Shown piece by piece: positions 43,828 to 52,599 of a stretch of 64,000 nt of DNA; the stretch's first letter is position 1; each line of letters starts with the position of its first letter. Under the pieces are notes generated by a model, which was not told the DNA's origin, made no database searches, and saw only the letters and a list, made by a program, of their open reading frames with translations. The translations under genes and the position numbers were made by a program. The DNA is from CAZZCS01 sp964652645 (GTDB taxonomy: Bacteria; Cloacimonadota; Cloacimonadia; Cloacimonadales; Cloacimonadaceae), in contig CAZZCS010000001.1 of the NCBI GenBank assembly GCA_964652645.1, positions 1 through 64,000 on the forward strand, in the 5' to 3' direction.

Positions 43828-43848
43828 GGGGAGTATTACAGAGCCTCA

Positions 43849-46800
43849 ATGTATAAAACTATAGATCTAAAAGAAAGCCCAGCTCATCTGGAGCAGAGAC
43901 TTCGTGATTATTGGGAGCAGCATCAGCTTGCCCAAAAAAGTGTAGATTTTCGCAATGGGAGACCCCAGTTTGTGTTTTATGAGGGGCCACCTACGGCCAA
44001 TGGTAAGCCTGGTATCCACCACGTAATGGCGCGAACCCTGAAAGACTGTGTGTGTCGCTATAAAACAATGATGGGGCATCAGGTAAAGAGAAAAGCGGGA
44101 TGGGACACTCACGGACTGCCTGTAGAGATTGAAGTTGAGAAGATTCTGGGCTTGGAAGACAAGAAAGGTATCGAGCAGTATGGTGTAGATAAGTTCTGTC
44201 ATCAATGCCGCGAATCTGTCTTCAGCTACGAAAAGCTATGGCGCGAAATGACTCAGTTGATGGGATACTGGATAGATCTGGATAACCCCTACATCACTCT
44301 GGATAACAACTACATCGAATCTGTTTGGTGGATTCTTAACGACTTTTTCAAAAAGGATCTAATCTATAAAGGGCACAAAATCGTGCCGTATTGCCCCAGT
44401 TGCGGCACACCCCTGTCGTCTCATGAAGTAGCACAGGGCTATATGGATGTGGAAGATCCTTCTGTTTTTGTAAGATTCAAAGCACTTGATGCTGAAAATA
44501 CTTCATATCTGGCCTGGACCACTACACCCTGGACTCTGATCTCGAATGTAGCCCTGGCCGTCAATCCCCAAGAGACCTATGTAAAGGTTCTCCATCAATC
44601 CGAATACCTGATCCTGGCCAAAGCGCTCCTGTCTGTTCTGGACGGAGAGTATGAGATCGTCGAAGAGTTCCCAGGCAGTGCCCTGGAGTATCGCAAATAT
44701 CAGCCTTTGTTCAGCTTTGTGCCCGTGGAGAAAGAGGCCTGGTTTATCGGTTTGGCAGATTACGTAAGCATGAGCGATGGTACTGGGATAGTACATACGG
44801 CCCCGGCTTTTGGACAGGACGACTATAGTCTTGGCCTCAAATATAACCTTCCCTTTGTCCAGCCCGTGGATTCCGAGGGTAAGTTTATCGATTTGATCAC
44901 TCCCTGGGCGCATCAGTTTGTCAAACATGCAGATAAAGATATAATCCGCACTCTGAAAGAACAGGGATCACTGTATCGCAGAGAGCAGATAAAACACAGC
45001 TACCCACATTGTTGGCGCTGCGATAATCCTCTCATCTATTACGCTCGCGAGAGCTGGTATATTCGTACAACTTTATTCAAAGAACAGCTCATTGAGAACA
45101 ACAAGAAGATAACCTGGTATCCCTCTTTTGTGGGCGAGAAGCGATTTGGCGAATGGCTTGAGAACAACGTTGACTGGGCTCTGTCCAGAGACCGTTTTTG
45201 GGGAACTCCCCTCAATGTCTGGGTCTGCGATGATTGTGGAAGTCTTGATTCCGTCGGCTCGATTGCAGAACTGATCTCCAAGGGTACTCTTAAAGACGGA
45301 TCTGCAGTACCAGAGGATATAGACTTGCATCGCCCTCAAATAGACGATGTGCTACTCTGCTGCTCAAAGTGCGGCTCAAATATGCATCGAACTCCTGAAG
45401 TAATTGACTGTTGGTTTGATTCGGGGGCGATGCCTTTTGCCCAATGGCATTATCCCTTCGAAAATGCAGATAGATTTGAAAGCGAACTATTCCCTGCAGA
45501 CTTTATCTCTGAGGGTATTGATCAAACCAGAGGATGGTTTTATTCCATGCTCACAATCTCTACGCTTTTAACTGGACGATCATCGTATAAGAGCTGCCTG
45601 GTGAATGATCTGATTCTCGATAAGAATGGCCAAAAAATGAGCAAGTCCAAAGGCAATAGTGTAGATCCGCTCCAGTTGATGCAAGAGTTTGGCGCAGACG
45701 CTATCCGTTGGTATCTCCTGGAAGTAAGCCCCCCCTGGGTACCTACCAGATTTGATCTTGATGGCGTACGAGAGATTCTGGGAAAATTCTTCGGAACTCT
45801 CAAGAACGTTTATTCATTTTATGTAACCTATGCGAATATAGATGGCTTTGATGCCAGGAACTACGAGCTCAAGTGGGAGAAATCCTCAGAGATTGATCGC
45901 TGGATCGTATCTCGTTTGCACTCACTGATCCGCGATGTAACCCAATGGAACGAAGTATATGAGTTTACCAAGAGCGTTCGTGCCATCCAGGTATTCGTGA
46001 TTGATGAAGTTTCAAATTGGTTCGTACGTCGGAGCCGCAGACGTTTTTGGTCTATGGATCTAAACCAGGACAAAATAGACGCCTACCTCACTTTGTATCA
46101 GGTTATGATCGAGGTTGCCACGTTGATGGCTCCTTATGCACCATACCTTGCCGATGAGATCTATGTAAATCTCACTGGCGATGAAAGCGTCCATCTGGTC
46201 GATTATCCACACCCGGTAGTTGAGATGATTGATCCCACCCTTGAGACAGAAATGCAGATAGTGATAGATGTCGTCTCGATGGGACGCGCAGCCAGAAACG
46301 ATTGCCAGATCAAGATCCGCCAACCCCTCGGCAAGATGTACGTCCCAGCCAAGCTCAAGCCCACTCTGCAAAGAATGTTCGAATTGGTGCAGGAAGAAGT
46401 AAACATCCACCAGATTGAGTATGTAAATGAAGATGATGATTTCGTGCAATATGAGATCAAACCGGACTTCAAGGCAATGGGGCCAAAATTTGGCAAACAG
46501 ATGAAGGCAATAGCAGCAGCTTTACCAAAGCTGAAGGGCACAGAGGTTCTGGCCTCTTTCAGTCAGTCTGGCAGCTACCAACTCCAACTGAACGATACAA
46601 CAATCGAATTGGTTCCAGAGGATGTCGTAGTCCATATCTTGCCTCGTGAAGGCTTTGTCTTTGCTACTTCAAAGGATTTGTTTGTAGCATTGGATACTAC
46701 AATGACGCCAGAGCTTCAGCTGGAAGGCTATGCCAGAGAACTGATCAACAAGATCCAGTATACACGTAAAGAACAGAATTTCGATATTATGGATAGAATT

Positions 46801-46983
46801 GATATCCTATGGAGCGGTGATGATGACATCGCTTCTGCAATAGAGAGACATCGAGAGTATATTATGCAAGAAACACTTGCAGATTCAATCAGCACTACTC
46901 AGCCTTCGTCTGCAGACGTTACTGAGTACGACATCAACGGGAGACAAGTATGGTTAGGCGTAAAGAGAGTAACAGAGATTTAG
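43849..46983 (+). CDS. ileS: Isoleucyl-tRNA synthetase (type 2-like)
   Basis: IleRS charges tRNA-Ile and edits valine. The 1044 residues fit the longer type 2 group, more like the eukaryotic enzyme, rather than the ~930-residue bacterial type. The HIGH region is YEGPPTANGKPGIHHVM (GIHH), then GWDTHGLPVEIEVEK, a hallmark of type 2. The editing domain contains AWTTTPWTLISNVALAVNP and GTGIVHTAPAFGQDDY. KMSKS is in DKNGQKMSKSKGNSVDP. The C-terminal half has a long extra region after the anticodon-binding domain. Type 2 enzymes are often insensitive to mupirocin, which is known for the family and not tested here. Confidence 0.95.
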   Translation: MYKTIDLKESPAHLEQRLRDYWEQHQLAQKSVDFRNGRPQFVFYEGPPTANGKPGIHHVMARTLKDCVCRYKTMMGHQVKRKAGWDTHGLPVEIEVEKILGLEDKKGIEQYGVDKFCHQCRESVFSYEKLWREMTQLMGYWIDLDNPYITLDNNYIESVWWILNDFFKKDLIYKGHKIVPYCPSCGTPLSSHEVAQGYMDVEDPSVFVRFKALDAENTSYLAWTTTPWTLISNVALAVNPQETYVKVLHQSEYLILAKALLSVLDGEYEIVEEFPGSALEYRKYQPLFSFVPVEKEAWFIGLADYVSMSDGTGIVHTAPAFGQDDYSLGLKYNLPFVQPVDSEGKFIDLITPWAHQFVKHADKDIIRTLKEQGSLYRREQIKHSYPHCWRCDNPLIYYARESWYIRTTLFKEQLIENNKKITWYPSFVGEKRFGEWLENNVDWALSRDRFWGTPLNVWVCDDCGSLDSVGSIAELISKGTLKDGSAVPEDIDLHRPQIDDVLLCCSKCGSNMHRTPEVIDCWFDSGAMPFAQWHYPFENADRFESELFPADFISEGIDQTRGWFYSMLTISTLLTGRSSYKSCLVNDLILDKNGQKMSKSKGNSVDPLQLMQEFGADAIRWYLLEVSPPWVPTRFDLDGVREILGKFFGTLKNVYSFYVTYANIDGFDARNYELKWEKSSEIDRWIVSRLHSLIRDVTQWNEVYEFTKSVRAIQVFVIDEVSNWFVRRSRRRFWSMDLNQDKIDAYLTLYQVMIEVATLMAPYAPYLADEIYVNLTGDESVHLVDYPHPVVEMIDPTLETEMQIVIDVVSMGRAARNDCQIKIRQPLGKMYVPAKLKPTLQRMFELVQEEVNIHQIEYVNEDDDFVQYEIKPDFKAMGPKFGKQMKAIAAALPKLKGTEVLASFSQSGSYQLQLNDTTIELVPEDVVVHILPREGFVFATSKDLFVALDTTMTPELQLEGYARELINKIQYTRKEQNFDIMDRIDILWSGDDDIASAIERHREYIMQETLADSISTTQPSSADVTEYDINGRQVWLGVKRVTEI

Positions 46984-47019
46984 ATATTGGTTTGAAATCA
47001 GCCGCCCTGAGAGGTTGTA

Positions 47020-49095
47020 ATGCCATATTGTATTGAGTGCGGATCCCAGATCCCCGAGAAAGCAAAGTTCTGCCCGGGATGTGGATCAAAGACTTTTCAA
47101 ACAGAGCCAAACCAGCCTGCTCAAGACAAGGTAAATGAGCCGTCAGTAGCCACCTCGAGTGAGTCTTCTGCCAGCAAAGTCTCTGTGACCCCAAAGACCA
47201 ATAACACAGATTCTGCCTTTACTCTATTGGATAATGGTGAGCGCTTTCGCGATTATACGATTGTCAGACTGTTGAATAAAGACCAGGATGGAATCAAGTA
47301 TATCGCCACAAAAGACGGTAGTGACCAACTACTCCTGCTGAAGGTATTCCACAATTTCTATTATGATCGGGCAGAGAAAGTCTTCACCATACAGATGAGC
47401 CTGAACCACCTCAATAAGATCAATGAGAGCTTCATCCCCAAGGTTATCGAGGTAAACCAGGGAAGCAGTCCGCGGTTCATGGCTGCAGAATATATCGAGG
47501 GTGAATCTCTACAAGAAATCAAGCATAATGATCCTCAGCGACTCACAGAAGAATACGTCCGGGAGATCTCAAGGCAATTGATAGATGCTGCCGCAACGAT
47601 CAACAAACACGGTCTTAGTATAAACAATCTGAACCTGCTTGGGGTGATGGTGAGGGAAAACGGTAAGATAAGCATCTTACTCTCCGGCATTACCTTTGAT
47701 GGAGGCATTGACGAAAGAGAAGACGTCTTCACAATCGGTGTAATCATCGCTCAGTTGATGTCCAAGAGTGGATTTTACAGCTCTATTTATAGCGATGCCC
47801 GGCTTCGCTTAAACAAGTTTCACTATGTAAATGGATGCACCATATCATTCAACAAATTCATTGCGGATTGCGTTCATCGTAATGCCTCACAGAGGTTTAG
47901 TAACGTCCAAAAGATGCAAAAAGCTCTGTCCAAGCTCCCCCCTTACAATCCGGATGAGTTGTTTGTCGATAAAGAAGAAAGCGGAATTACGTTTGAAGTA
48001 GCTGCCAGATCTGTTGATAAACCCAAGGGACGAATAGACTTCCTCTTTTGGACTCTGGTCGCCTTGATCTTAGCAGGTCTCGTATTGGTTATGACTACCA
48101 ATATTTACAGCTATATCTTTGGAGCTCCAGATACTGAATTTCAGTTTACAGCCTTTTCTACCAGAGCCGATACTACATCTGTAGCTCCATTAACGCCTCC
48201 CCCACCACCCATCAGTCGCGATATCAATGTGCCCTCCACTGGTTATGGAGATTTTAGAACACAAGGTAGTACGACAGATACTCAAGTTGGCGATGATGGC
48301 CTCCAGATTGATCCTCGCAGGAATTTGCAAGTCCAAGTCCAGACCCGCCCCGGTGTACAAGAGAACATCAAGGCGAAGGGTATTCCAGAACACATGGTCT
48401 TTATCGATTCAAACACATTTGGTTTTGGCAGACTAAAGGACAATCTTCACCATAATGTGTCTATTTCTGGTTTCTACATCAGTAAATACGAGGTTACTCA
48501 AGGCGAGTGGAACCGTTTTATGCGGGCAGCTAACGTGACGGCAAGAGGAGACGATCTGCCAGTCGAGAATGTCAGCTGGTTTGATGCAGTATTATACGCC
48601 AACGGACTCAGTGAATCTGAAGGGCTTACTCCCTGCTATCGAATTCGGGGACTGGGCAATGCCAGAGTTGTAACCTGTGATTTCAGAGCAAACGGATATA
48701 GACTCCCCACTGAAGCAGAATGGGAGATAGCTGCCAAAGGCGGTCAGTTGTTTAACTATAGCGGTTCTGAAGATCCGGATGAGGTAGCATGGTACAAGGA
48801 TAACAGTAGCGGGAGAACAAGAAAACCGGGACAGCTTGCACCAAATGGCTTTGGACTGTATGACATGACTGGAAACGTCGCCGAATGGTGCTGGGACTGG
48901 TTTGATGGTAACTATACCCGTACTCTTACTACGTTTGTGAATCCCACTGGTCCTGATACGGGCACCCACAAATCCATCAGGGGTGGAAGTATACTCAATG
49001 GAGATGGCCGGAACCTGAATATCATTTTCAGAGACAAAGGAGAGCCTGGACGCGGATATCCCTTCGTTGGATTCAGACTTGTAAGGATAAACTAA
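47020..49095 (+). CDS. Zinc-ribbon / pseudokinase / transmembrane / FGE-like fusion protein
   Basis: The 691-residue protein combines four parts. Residues 4-21 form a zinc ribbon (Cys 4, 7, 18, 21). Residues ~75-310 are kinase-like (YTIVRLLNKDQ; a LLLLKVF Lys near residue 108; FMAAEYIEGESLQEI). The HRD block is replaced by HGLSINNLNLLG and no DFG is visible, so it looks like a pseudokinase. A membrane segment lies at ~341-363. A low-complexity linker leads to a sulfatase-modifying-factor-like domain (GEWNRFMRAANVT, YRLPTEAEWEIAAKGGQ, GLYDMTGNVAEWCWDWFDGN, PFVGFRLVRIN). The Cys pair needed for formylglycine synthesis in eukaryotic FGE is not seen near IRGGSILNG, so the domain may only bind. 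ATG follows GAGAGG. Confidence 0.82.
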   Translation: MPYCIECGSQIPEKAKFCPGCGSKTFQTEPNQPAQDKVNEPSVATSSESSASKVSVTPKTNNTDSAFTLLDNGERFRDYTIVRLLNKDQDGIKYIATKDGSDQLLLLKVFHNFYYDRAEKVFTIQMSLNHLNKINESFIPKVIEVNQGSSPRFMAAEYIEGESLQEIKHNDPQRLTEEYVREISRQLIDAAATINKHGLSINNLNLLGVMVRENGKISILLSGITFDGGIDEREDVFTIGVIIAQLMSKSGFYSSIYSDARLRLNKFHYVNGCTISFNKFIADCVHRNASQRFSNVQKMQKALSKLPPYNPDELFVDKEESGITFEVAARSVDKPKGRIDFLFWTLVALILAGLVLVMTTNIYSYIFGAPDTEFQFTAFSTRADTTSVAPLTPPPPPISRDINVPSTGYGDFRTQGSTTDTQVGDDGLQIDPRRNLQVQVQTRPGVQENIKAKGIPEHMVFIDSNTFGFGRLKDNLHHNVSISGFYISKYEVTQGEWNRFMRAANVTARGDDLPVENVSWFDAVLYANGLSESEGLTPCYRIRGLGNARVVTCDFRANGYRLPTEAEWEIAAKGGQLFNYSGSEDPDEVAWYKDNSSGRTRKPGQLAPNGFGLYDMTGNVAEWCWDWFDGNYTRTLTTFVNPTGPDTGTHKSIRGGSILNGDGRNLNIIFRDKGEPGRGYPFVGFRLVRIN

Positions 49096-49177
49096 GCAGG
49101 CAAAGAAACACTAGCAGATACCGATATATTCCTAAGGCATAATGAAGTTTGAGCTTGATGCCTGATGATGGAGGTGT

Positions 49178-50056
49178 CTATTTCAAAGCTGCAGAGTAGT
49201 ATTCCAGCATCCTGTCTGGCAGATAAGACTTTTTCGCCTGCCTCAAGCCGTCTAGATCCATATCCTGCTCTCTATTGATCCACTTGTAGCGTGGTAAAAG
49301 ATGCCGGGCAGCCTCGTAGTTTATTATCTGGGCAGATCCTTTTTTATCTGGATCGAACTTCTCAAAGTGGATGGTAGCCATGTCCGGAGTCTGCTCACTA
49401 AACACTGAAAATGCCGCGATTTTCCCATTCAAACATATAAGAATCCCTTCTATCGGGATATCATTCCACATGTTCATAGCGTTTGACAGGGCCTTCAATT
49501 CACTTTGCAGGTAGATTCCTTCTGCATCACGCTGGCGTTTCCACTTGGCAGCAAACATGACAATCACATCTCTTCGATCTGCTGTGATTGGCAATACCTG
49601 GTAGTCTGGATAAGCCCTTTTGAACTGAGAGATCAGGTTCTTCTTCTTCGCCAGTTTCTTGCCGCTCAAATTGACCAGCTTCTCAGTAAGATAGACGTAA
49701 TCCGCCCATCCCGGAGAATTTGTAACAGTCATCAGATCTGTTAAGTCTGGATTGGCCTGATAGTAATCTTCTGGAATCAAAATCAATTCAGCTTCTGGAT
49801 ACTCTGTTCGAAACATCTGCACCAAATGCACCAGATCAAGCGGCTTGATATTTCTCCCGATTGGAAAGCAAATCGCCTGATACTTTGGATTGAATACGAC
49901 CAGGCTGTCGTTCCAGATCATGTACTGATCACTATAAAGCTTACCCCAAGTCATGAGATTGCAGATAGAATAATCGCAAGCTTCCCTGGGATTCTTTGCC
50001 AGATAGCTGCGAAGCAGAGGAATTTGCTCTATGGTAAGGGGTTTAAGATCCAACAT
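49178..50056 (-). CDS. DUF2156-family acyltransferase-like protein
   Basis: A 292-residue protein of two GNAT-like halves, as in DUF2156 / the C-terminal domain of lysylphosphatidylglycerol synthetases, but with no membrane part. Recognisable pieces are LSGKKLAKKKNLISQFKRAYPDY, an AFSVFSEQTPDMATIHFEKFD strand-helix stretch and a C-terminal NREQDMDLDGLRQAKKSYLPD. The last is strongly typical. It likely transfers an acyl or aminoacyl group; the substrate is unknown. It follows a GNAT protein gene by 2 bases in a dprA-linked unit. Confidence 0.82.
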   Translation of the reverse strand: MLDLKPLTIEQIPLLRSYLAKNPREACDYSICNLMTWGKLYSDQYMIWNDSLVVFNPKYQAICFPIGRNIKPLDLVHLVQMFRTEYPEAELILIPEDYYQANPDLTDLMTVTNSPGWADYVYLTEKLVNLSGKKLAKKKNLISQFKRAYPDYQVLPITADRRDVIVMFAAKWKRQRDAEGIYLQSELKALSNAMNMWNDIPIEGILICLNGKIAAFSVFSEQTPDMATIHFEKFDPDKKGSAQIINYEAARHLLPRYKWINREQDMDLDGLRQAKKSYLPDRMLEYYSAALK

Positions 50057-50058
50057 AA

Positions 50059-50478
50059 TTACTGCTTCAAAAGAAAAGGTGTGTAGCCCTTCATAACATC
50101 GAACCCCAGATTCTGATAAAAGCTCTCATAACCTGGCTCGCTAATCAAACCGATCCACTGCAGCTTATGCTGTCTCAGATAACCTAAAAGGGTATTGATG
50201 ATCCCCTTCCCAATTCCCTTGCCCCGATAATCTGGATGCACTGTCACATCCTGGATGTAGGCATCACTCACGCCATCACTGATGCTTCTACCGATCCCAA
50301 TGATCTCCTGATTGAGCTCTACGATTACAAAACAAAAGGATCTCGCGATGATCCCTGAAATCAGTTTCTCATCATCGGGTTGATCTTCCAGACCCCACCA
50401 ACCAGCCAATCTATAGAGAGCAAGTACTTTTTGCACATCTGCTTCTTCGACTATTCTATACTTTATACTATCAATCAT
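50059..50478 (-). CDS. GNAT N-acetyltransferase
   Basis: A 139-residue acetyltransferase with the acetyl-CoA-binding motif A, DVTVHPDYRGKGIGKGIINTLL, which contains the R/Q-x-x-G-x-G/A loop (RGKGIG). A beta-strand before it (VIVELNQEIIGIGRSISDG) and the end GFDVMKGYTPFLL complete the fold. Substrate unknown. ATG 50478 is chosen because AAGGA lies 8 bases upstream; an upstream TTG at 50493 would overlap dprA. Confidence 0.88.
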   Translation of the reverse strand: MIDSIKYRIVEEADVQKVLALYRLAGWWGLEDQPDDEKLISGIIARSFCFVIVELNQEIIGIGRSISDGVSDAYIQDVTVHPDYRGKGIGKGIINTLLGYLRQHKLQWIGLISEPGYESFYQNLGFDVMKGYTPFLLKQ

Positions 50479-50489
50479 TATATGTTCCT

Positions 50490-51587
50490 TCAAAGGAGAA
50501 TATATGCGTTTCCGCCGGATTTGCCAATGAGACCCTTCAGCTCCAGGTTTAGCAGAGCAATGGACAATTGCCCAAAGCTGTCTTTGGTCATTACTATGAG
50601 CTCATCAAAACTCAGATCCCGCTGTTCGGTTTGGAAGATCTCATAGATCTTTGTTTCATTATCGGATAGCTCCGGGAAAATCTCCAACTGGGAGTTCTCA
50701 TCGTCCTCCAGATCAAGAATGGCAAAGAAATCCTCAGCACATGTGATTGTGATGGCCCCGCTCTTGATGAGATAGTTTGGACCCTGGGCATTTGCTACGT
50801 TGATGTTTCCTGGTAGGGCCAGAACCTCCCGGTTTTGTTCCAAAGCAAATTTCGCGGTGAGCAAAGCCCCGCTACTAAGAGGCCCTTCCACCACAAAAAC
50901 AGCATGTGAGAGAGCAGAGATGATCCTGTTTCGAGCAGGGAAGTTCCATCGTTCCATCTTTGAGCCAGGTTCATACTCCGAGACTAAAGCTCCATGCTCG
51001 ATTATCTTTTTGGCTAGCTCCCGATTGAGAGTAGGATACACATCTTCCACCCCACTAGCCAGCACAGCGACTGTATGACTGTTTGCCTCGAGCGCTGTCT
51101 GGTGTGAGACTGTGTCTATCCCCATTGCCAGACCGCTGATGATGCAAACTCCCTTGGACGCAACAGGAGCCAGCAATTTCTTGCACATCTCCCTGCCATA
51201 AGAGCTGGGCTTTCTAGTTCCCACTACTCCGAGTCTTTTGCGGTCGAGCGCTGTTTGCAGGTCTCCCCTGTAATACAATATCAAGGGAGGAGAGAATATC
51301 TCAGACAGATAGTCCGGATAATCTTCATCGCCAAGACAGGTATAGGAAATACTGTAATGCTCCATAAGCTTACATATCTGGGGATAACATTTCGGCAAAC
51401 AGGACTCAGCCAGATGGGTAGCTGCTTTGGCACTTATCTGAGCTTCGCGGTATATGGGATGATCGGCATGCCCTACGAATGTAAGAGGCGAGCCATACAT
51501 CTCCACCAGTTTCTGAGCCCTCTTTGGGCCAATATCCGGAGCTGTTTTCAGACACAGCCAGGCAATGTATTTTGCTTCGTCTGTCAT
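50490..51587 (-). CDS. dprA: DNA-processing protein DprA
   Basis: DprA loads RecA onto incoming single-stranded DNA during natural transformation. The 365 residues include an N-terminal helix-hairpin-helix-like segment (PDIGPKRAQKLVEMYG). The Rossmann domain has GVVGTRKPSSYGREMCKKL, CIISGLAMGIDTVSHQTAL, AVLASGVEDVYPTLNRELAKKI, FPARNRIISALS and ALPGNINVANAQGPNYLI. The C-terminal winged-helix domain is also present. No comEC or other competence genes are in the window, so competence is not implied by itself. The ATG overlaps the obgE stop (ATGA). Confidence 0.95.
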   Translation of the reverse strand: MTDEAKYIAWLCLKTAPDIGPKRAQKLVEMYGSPLTFVGHADHPIYREAQISAKAATHLAESCLPKCYPQICKLMEHYSISYTCLGDEDYPDYLSEIFSPPLILYYRGDLQTALDRKRLGVVGTRKPSSYGREMCKKLLAPVASKGVCIISGLAMGIDTVSHQTALEANSHTVAVLASGVEDVYPTLNRELAKKIIEHGALVSEYEPGSKMERWNFPARNRIISALSHAVFVVEGPLSSGALLTAKFALEQNREVLALPGNINVANAQGPNYLIKSGAITITCAEDFFAILDLEDDENSQLEIFPELSDNETKIYEIFQTEQRDLSFDELIVMTKDSFGQLSIALLNLELKGLIGKSGGNAYILL

Positions 51588-52591
51588 GCTTGTTTTAAGA
51601 TTCTATAGAGCCGGTACTTCAGTTCATCGATATTCAAACCGCTCACTGAAGAAACCGGGAGCACCTCTTCTTTACAATGCTCTTTAAAAAGCTTTTGCAC
51701 TTCTTCTACCGCTGCTTCTTGTTCCTCAGATGCAATGGTATCCAGCTTGCTAATAGCAATCAGATGCGGTTTTTTATCCATAAAGGAATCATATAAAAAG
51801 AGCTCCGAGCGTAAGGTTTGATAGGCCTCAACGGGATCAGGAGTCCTGACATCGATCAGAAACAGCAGCACACTTGTTCTTTGGATATGCTTTAAGAACT
51901 GAATGCCCAAACCCTTGCCGATGTGTGCACCCTCTATGATCCCCGGGATATCGGCCATCACAAAAGACTGATAGTCACTTACGCCTACGACACCAAGCAT
52001 CGGCTCCAGAGTGGTAAATTCATAATCTGCGATCTTGGGGCGGGCAGCGGAAACAACGCTCAAGAGAGTCGATTTACCCGCATTGGGAAAGCCAACCAGT
52101 CCCACATCTGCCATGAGCTTTAGCACCAGCTCAAGTTCCAGATCTTCTGTTTTGCGACCTTGAGTCGCTTTACGAGGGGCCTGATTGATGGAATTTACAA
52201 AATGGCAATTTCCCTTGCCGCCTCTGCCACCACGAGAGATCAGTACCTCCTCACCAGGATTTGTAATATCACAGAGTTTCACCCGTTTATCATCCACGAT
52301 ACTGAAGATCTCTGTGCCCAAGGGCAATCTGATAATCAGGTTTGTACCGCTGGCTCCCGTTTTACGTGCTCCACTCCCAAACTTACCATTCTCGGCTTTG
52401 AGGTACCGCGTATACTTATAATCCAGAAGGGTGTTTACATTTGTATCACCAATAGCGATTATATCTCCGCCCTTGCCACCGTCACCACCATCGGGGCCGC
52501 CTTTGGGGATGAACTTTTCTCTGCGAAAACTCACTACTCCATCCCCTCCGTTCCCCGCTTTCACGCGTATCTTTGCATAATCAATAAACAT
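51584..52591 (-). CDS. obgE: GTPase ObgE/CgtA
   Basis: Obg GTPases act in ribosome maturation and stress signalling. The 335 residues start with the glycine-rich Obg fold (VKAGNGGDGVVSFRREKFIPKGGPDGGDGGKGGDIIAI, here shown in outline), then the G domain: GFPNAGKSTLLS (G1), FTTLEPMLGVV (G2), DIPGIIEGAHIGKGLG (G3) and ISKLDT (G4). A variable C-terminal extension is nearly missing, so this is the short form. It is followed directly by dprA with overlapping stop/start. Confidence 0.96.
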   Translation of the reverse strand: MFIDYAKIRVKAGNGGDGVVSFRREKFIPKGGPDGGDGGKGGDIIAIGDTNVNTLLDYKYTRYLKAENGKFGSGARKTGASGTNLIIRLPLGTEIFSIVDDKRVKLCDITNPGEEVLISRGGRGGKGNCHFVNSINQAPRKATQGRKTEDLELELVLKLMADVGLVGFPNAGKSTLLSVVSAARPKIADYEFTTLEPMLGVVGVSDYQSFVMADIPGIIEGAHIGKGLGIQFLKHIQRTSVLLFLIDVRTPDPVEAYQTLRSELFLYDSFMDKKPHLIAISKLDTIASEEQEAAVEEVQKLFKEHCKEEVLPVSSVSGLNIDELKYRLYRILKQA

Positions 52592-52599
52592 CTATAATA

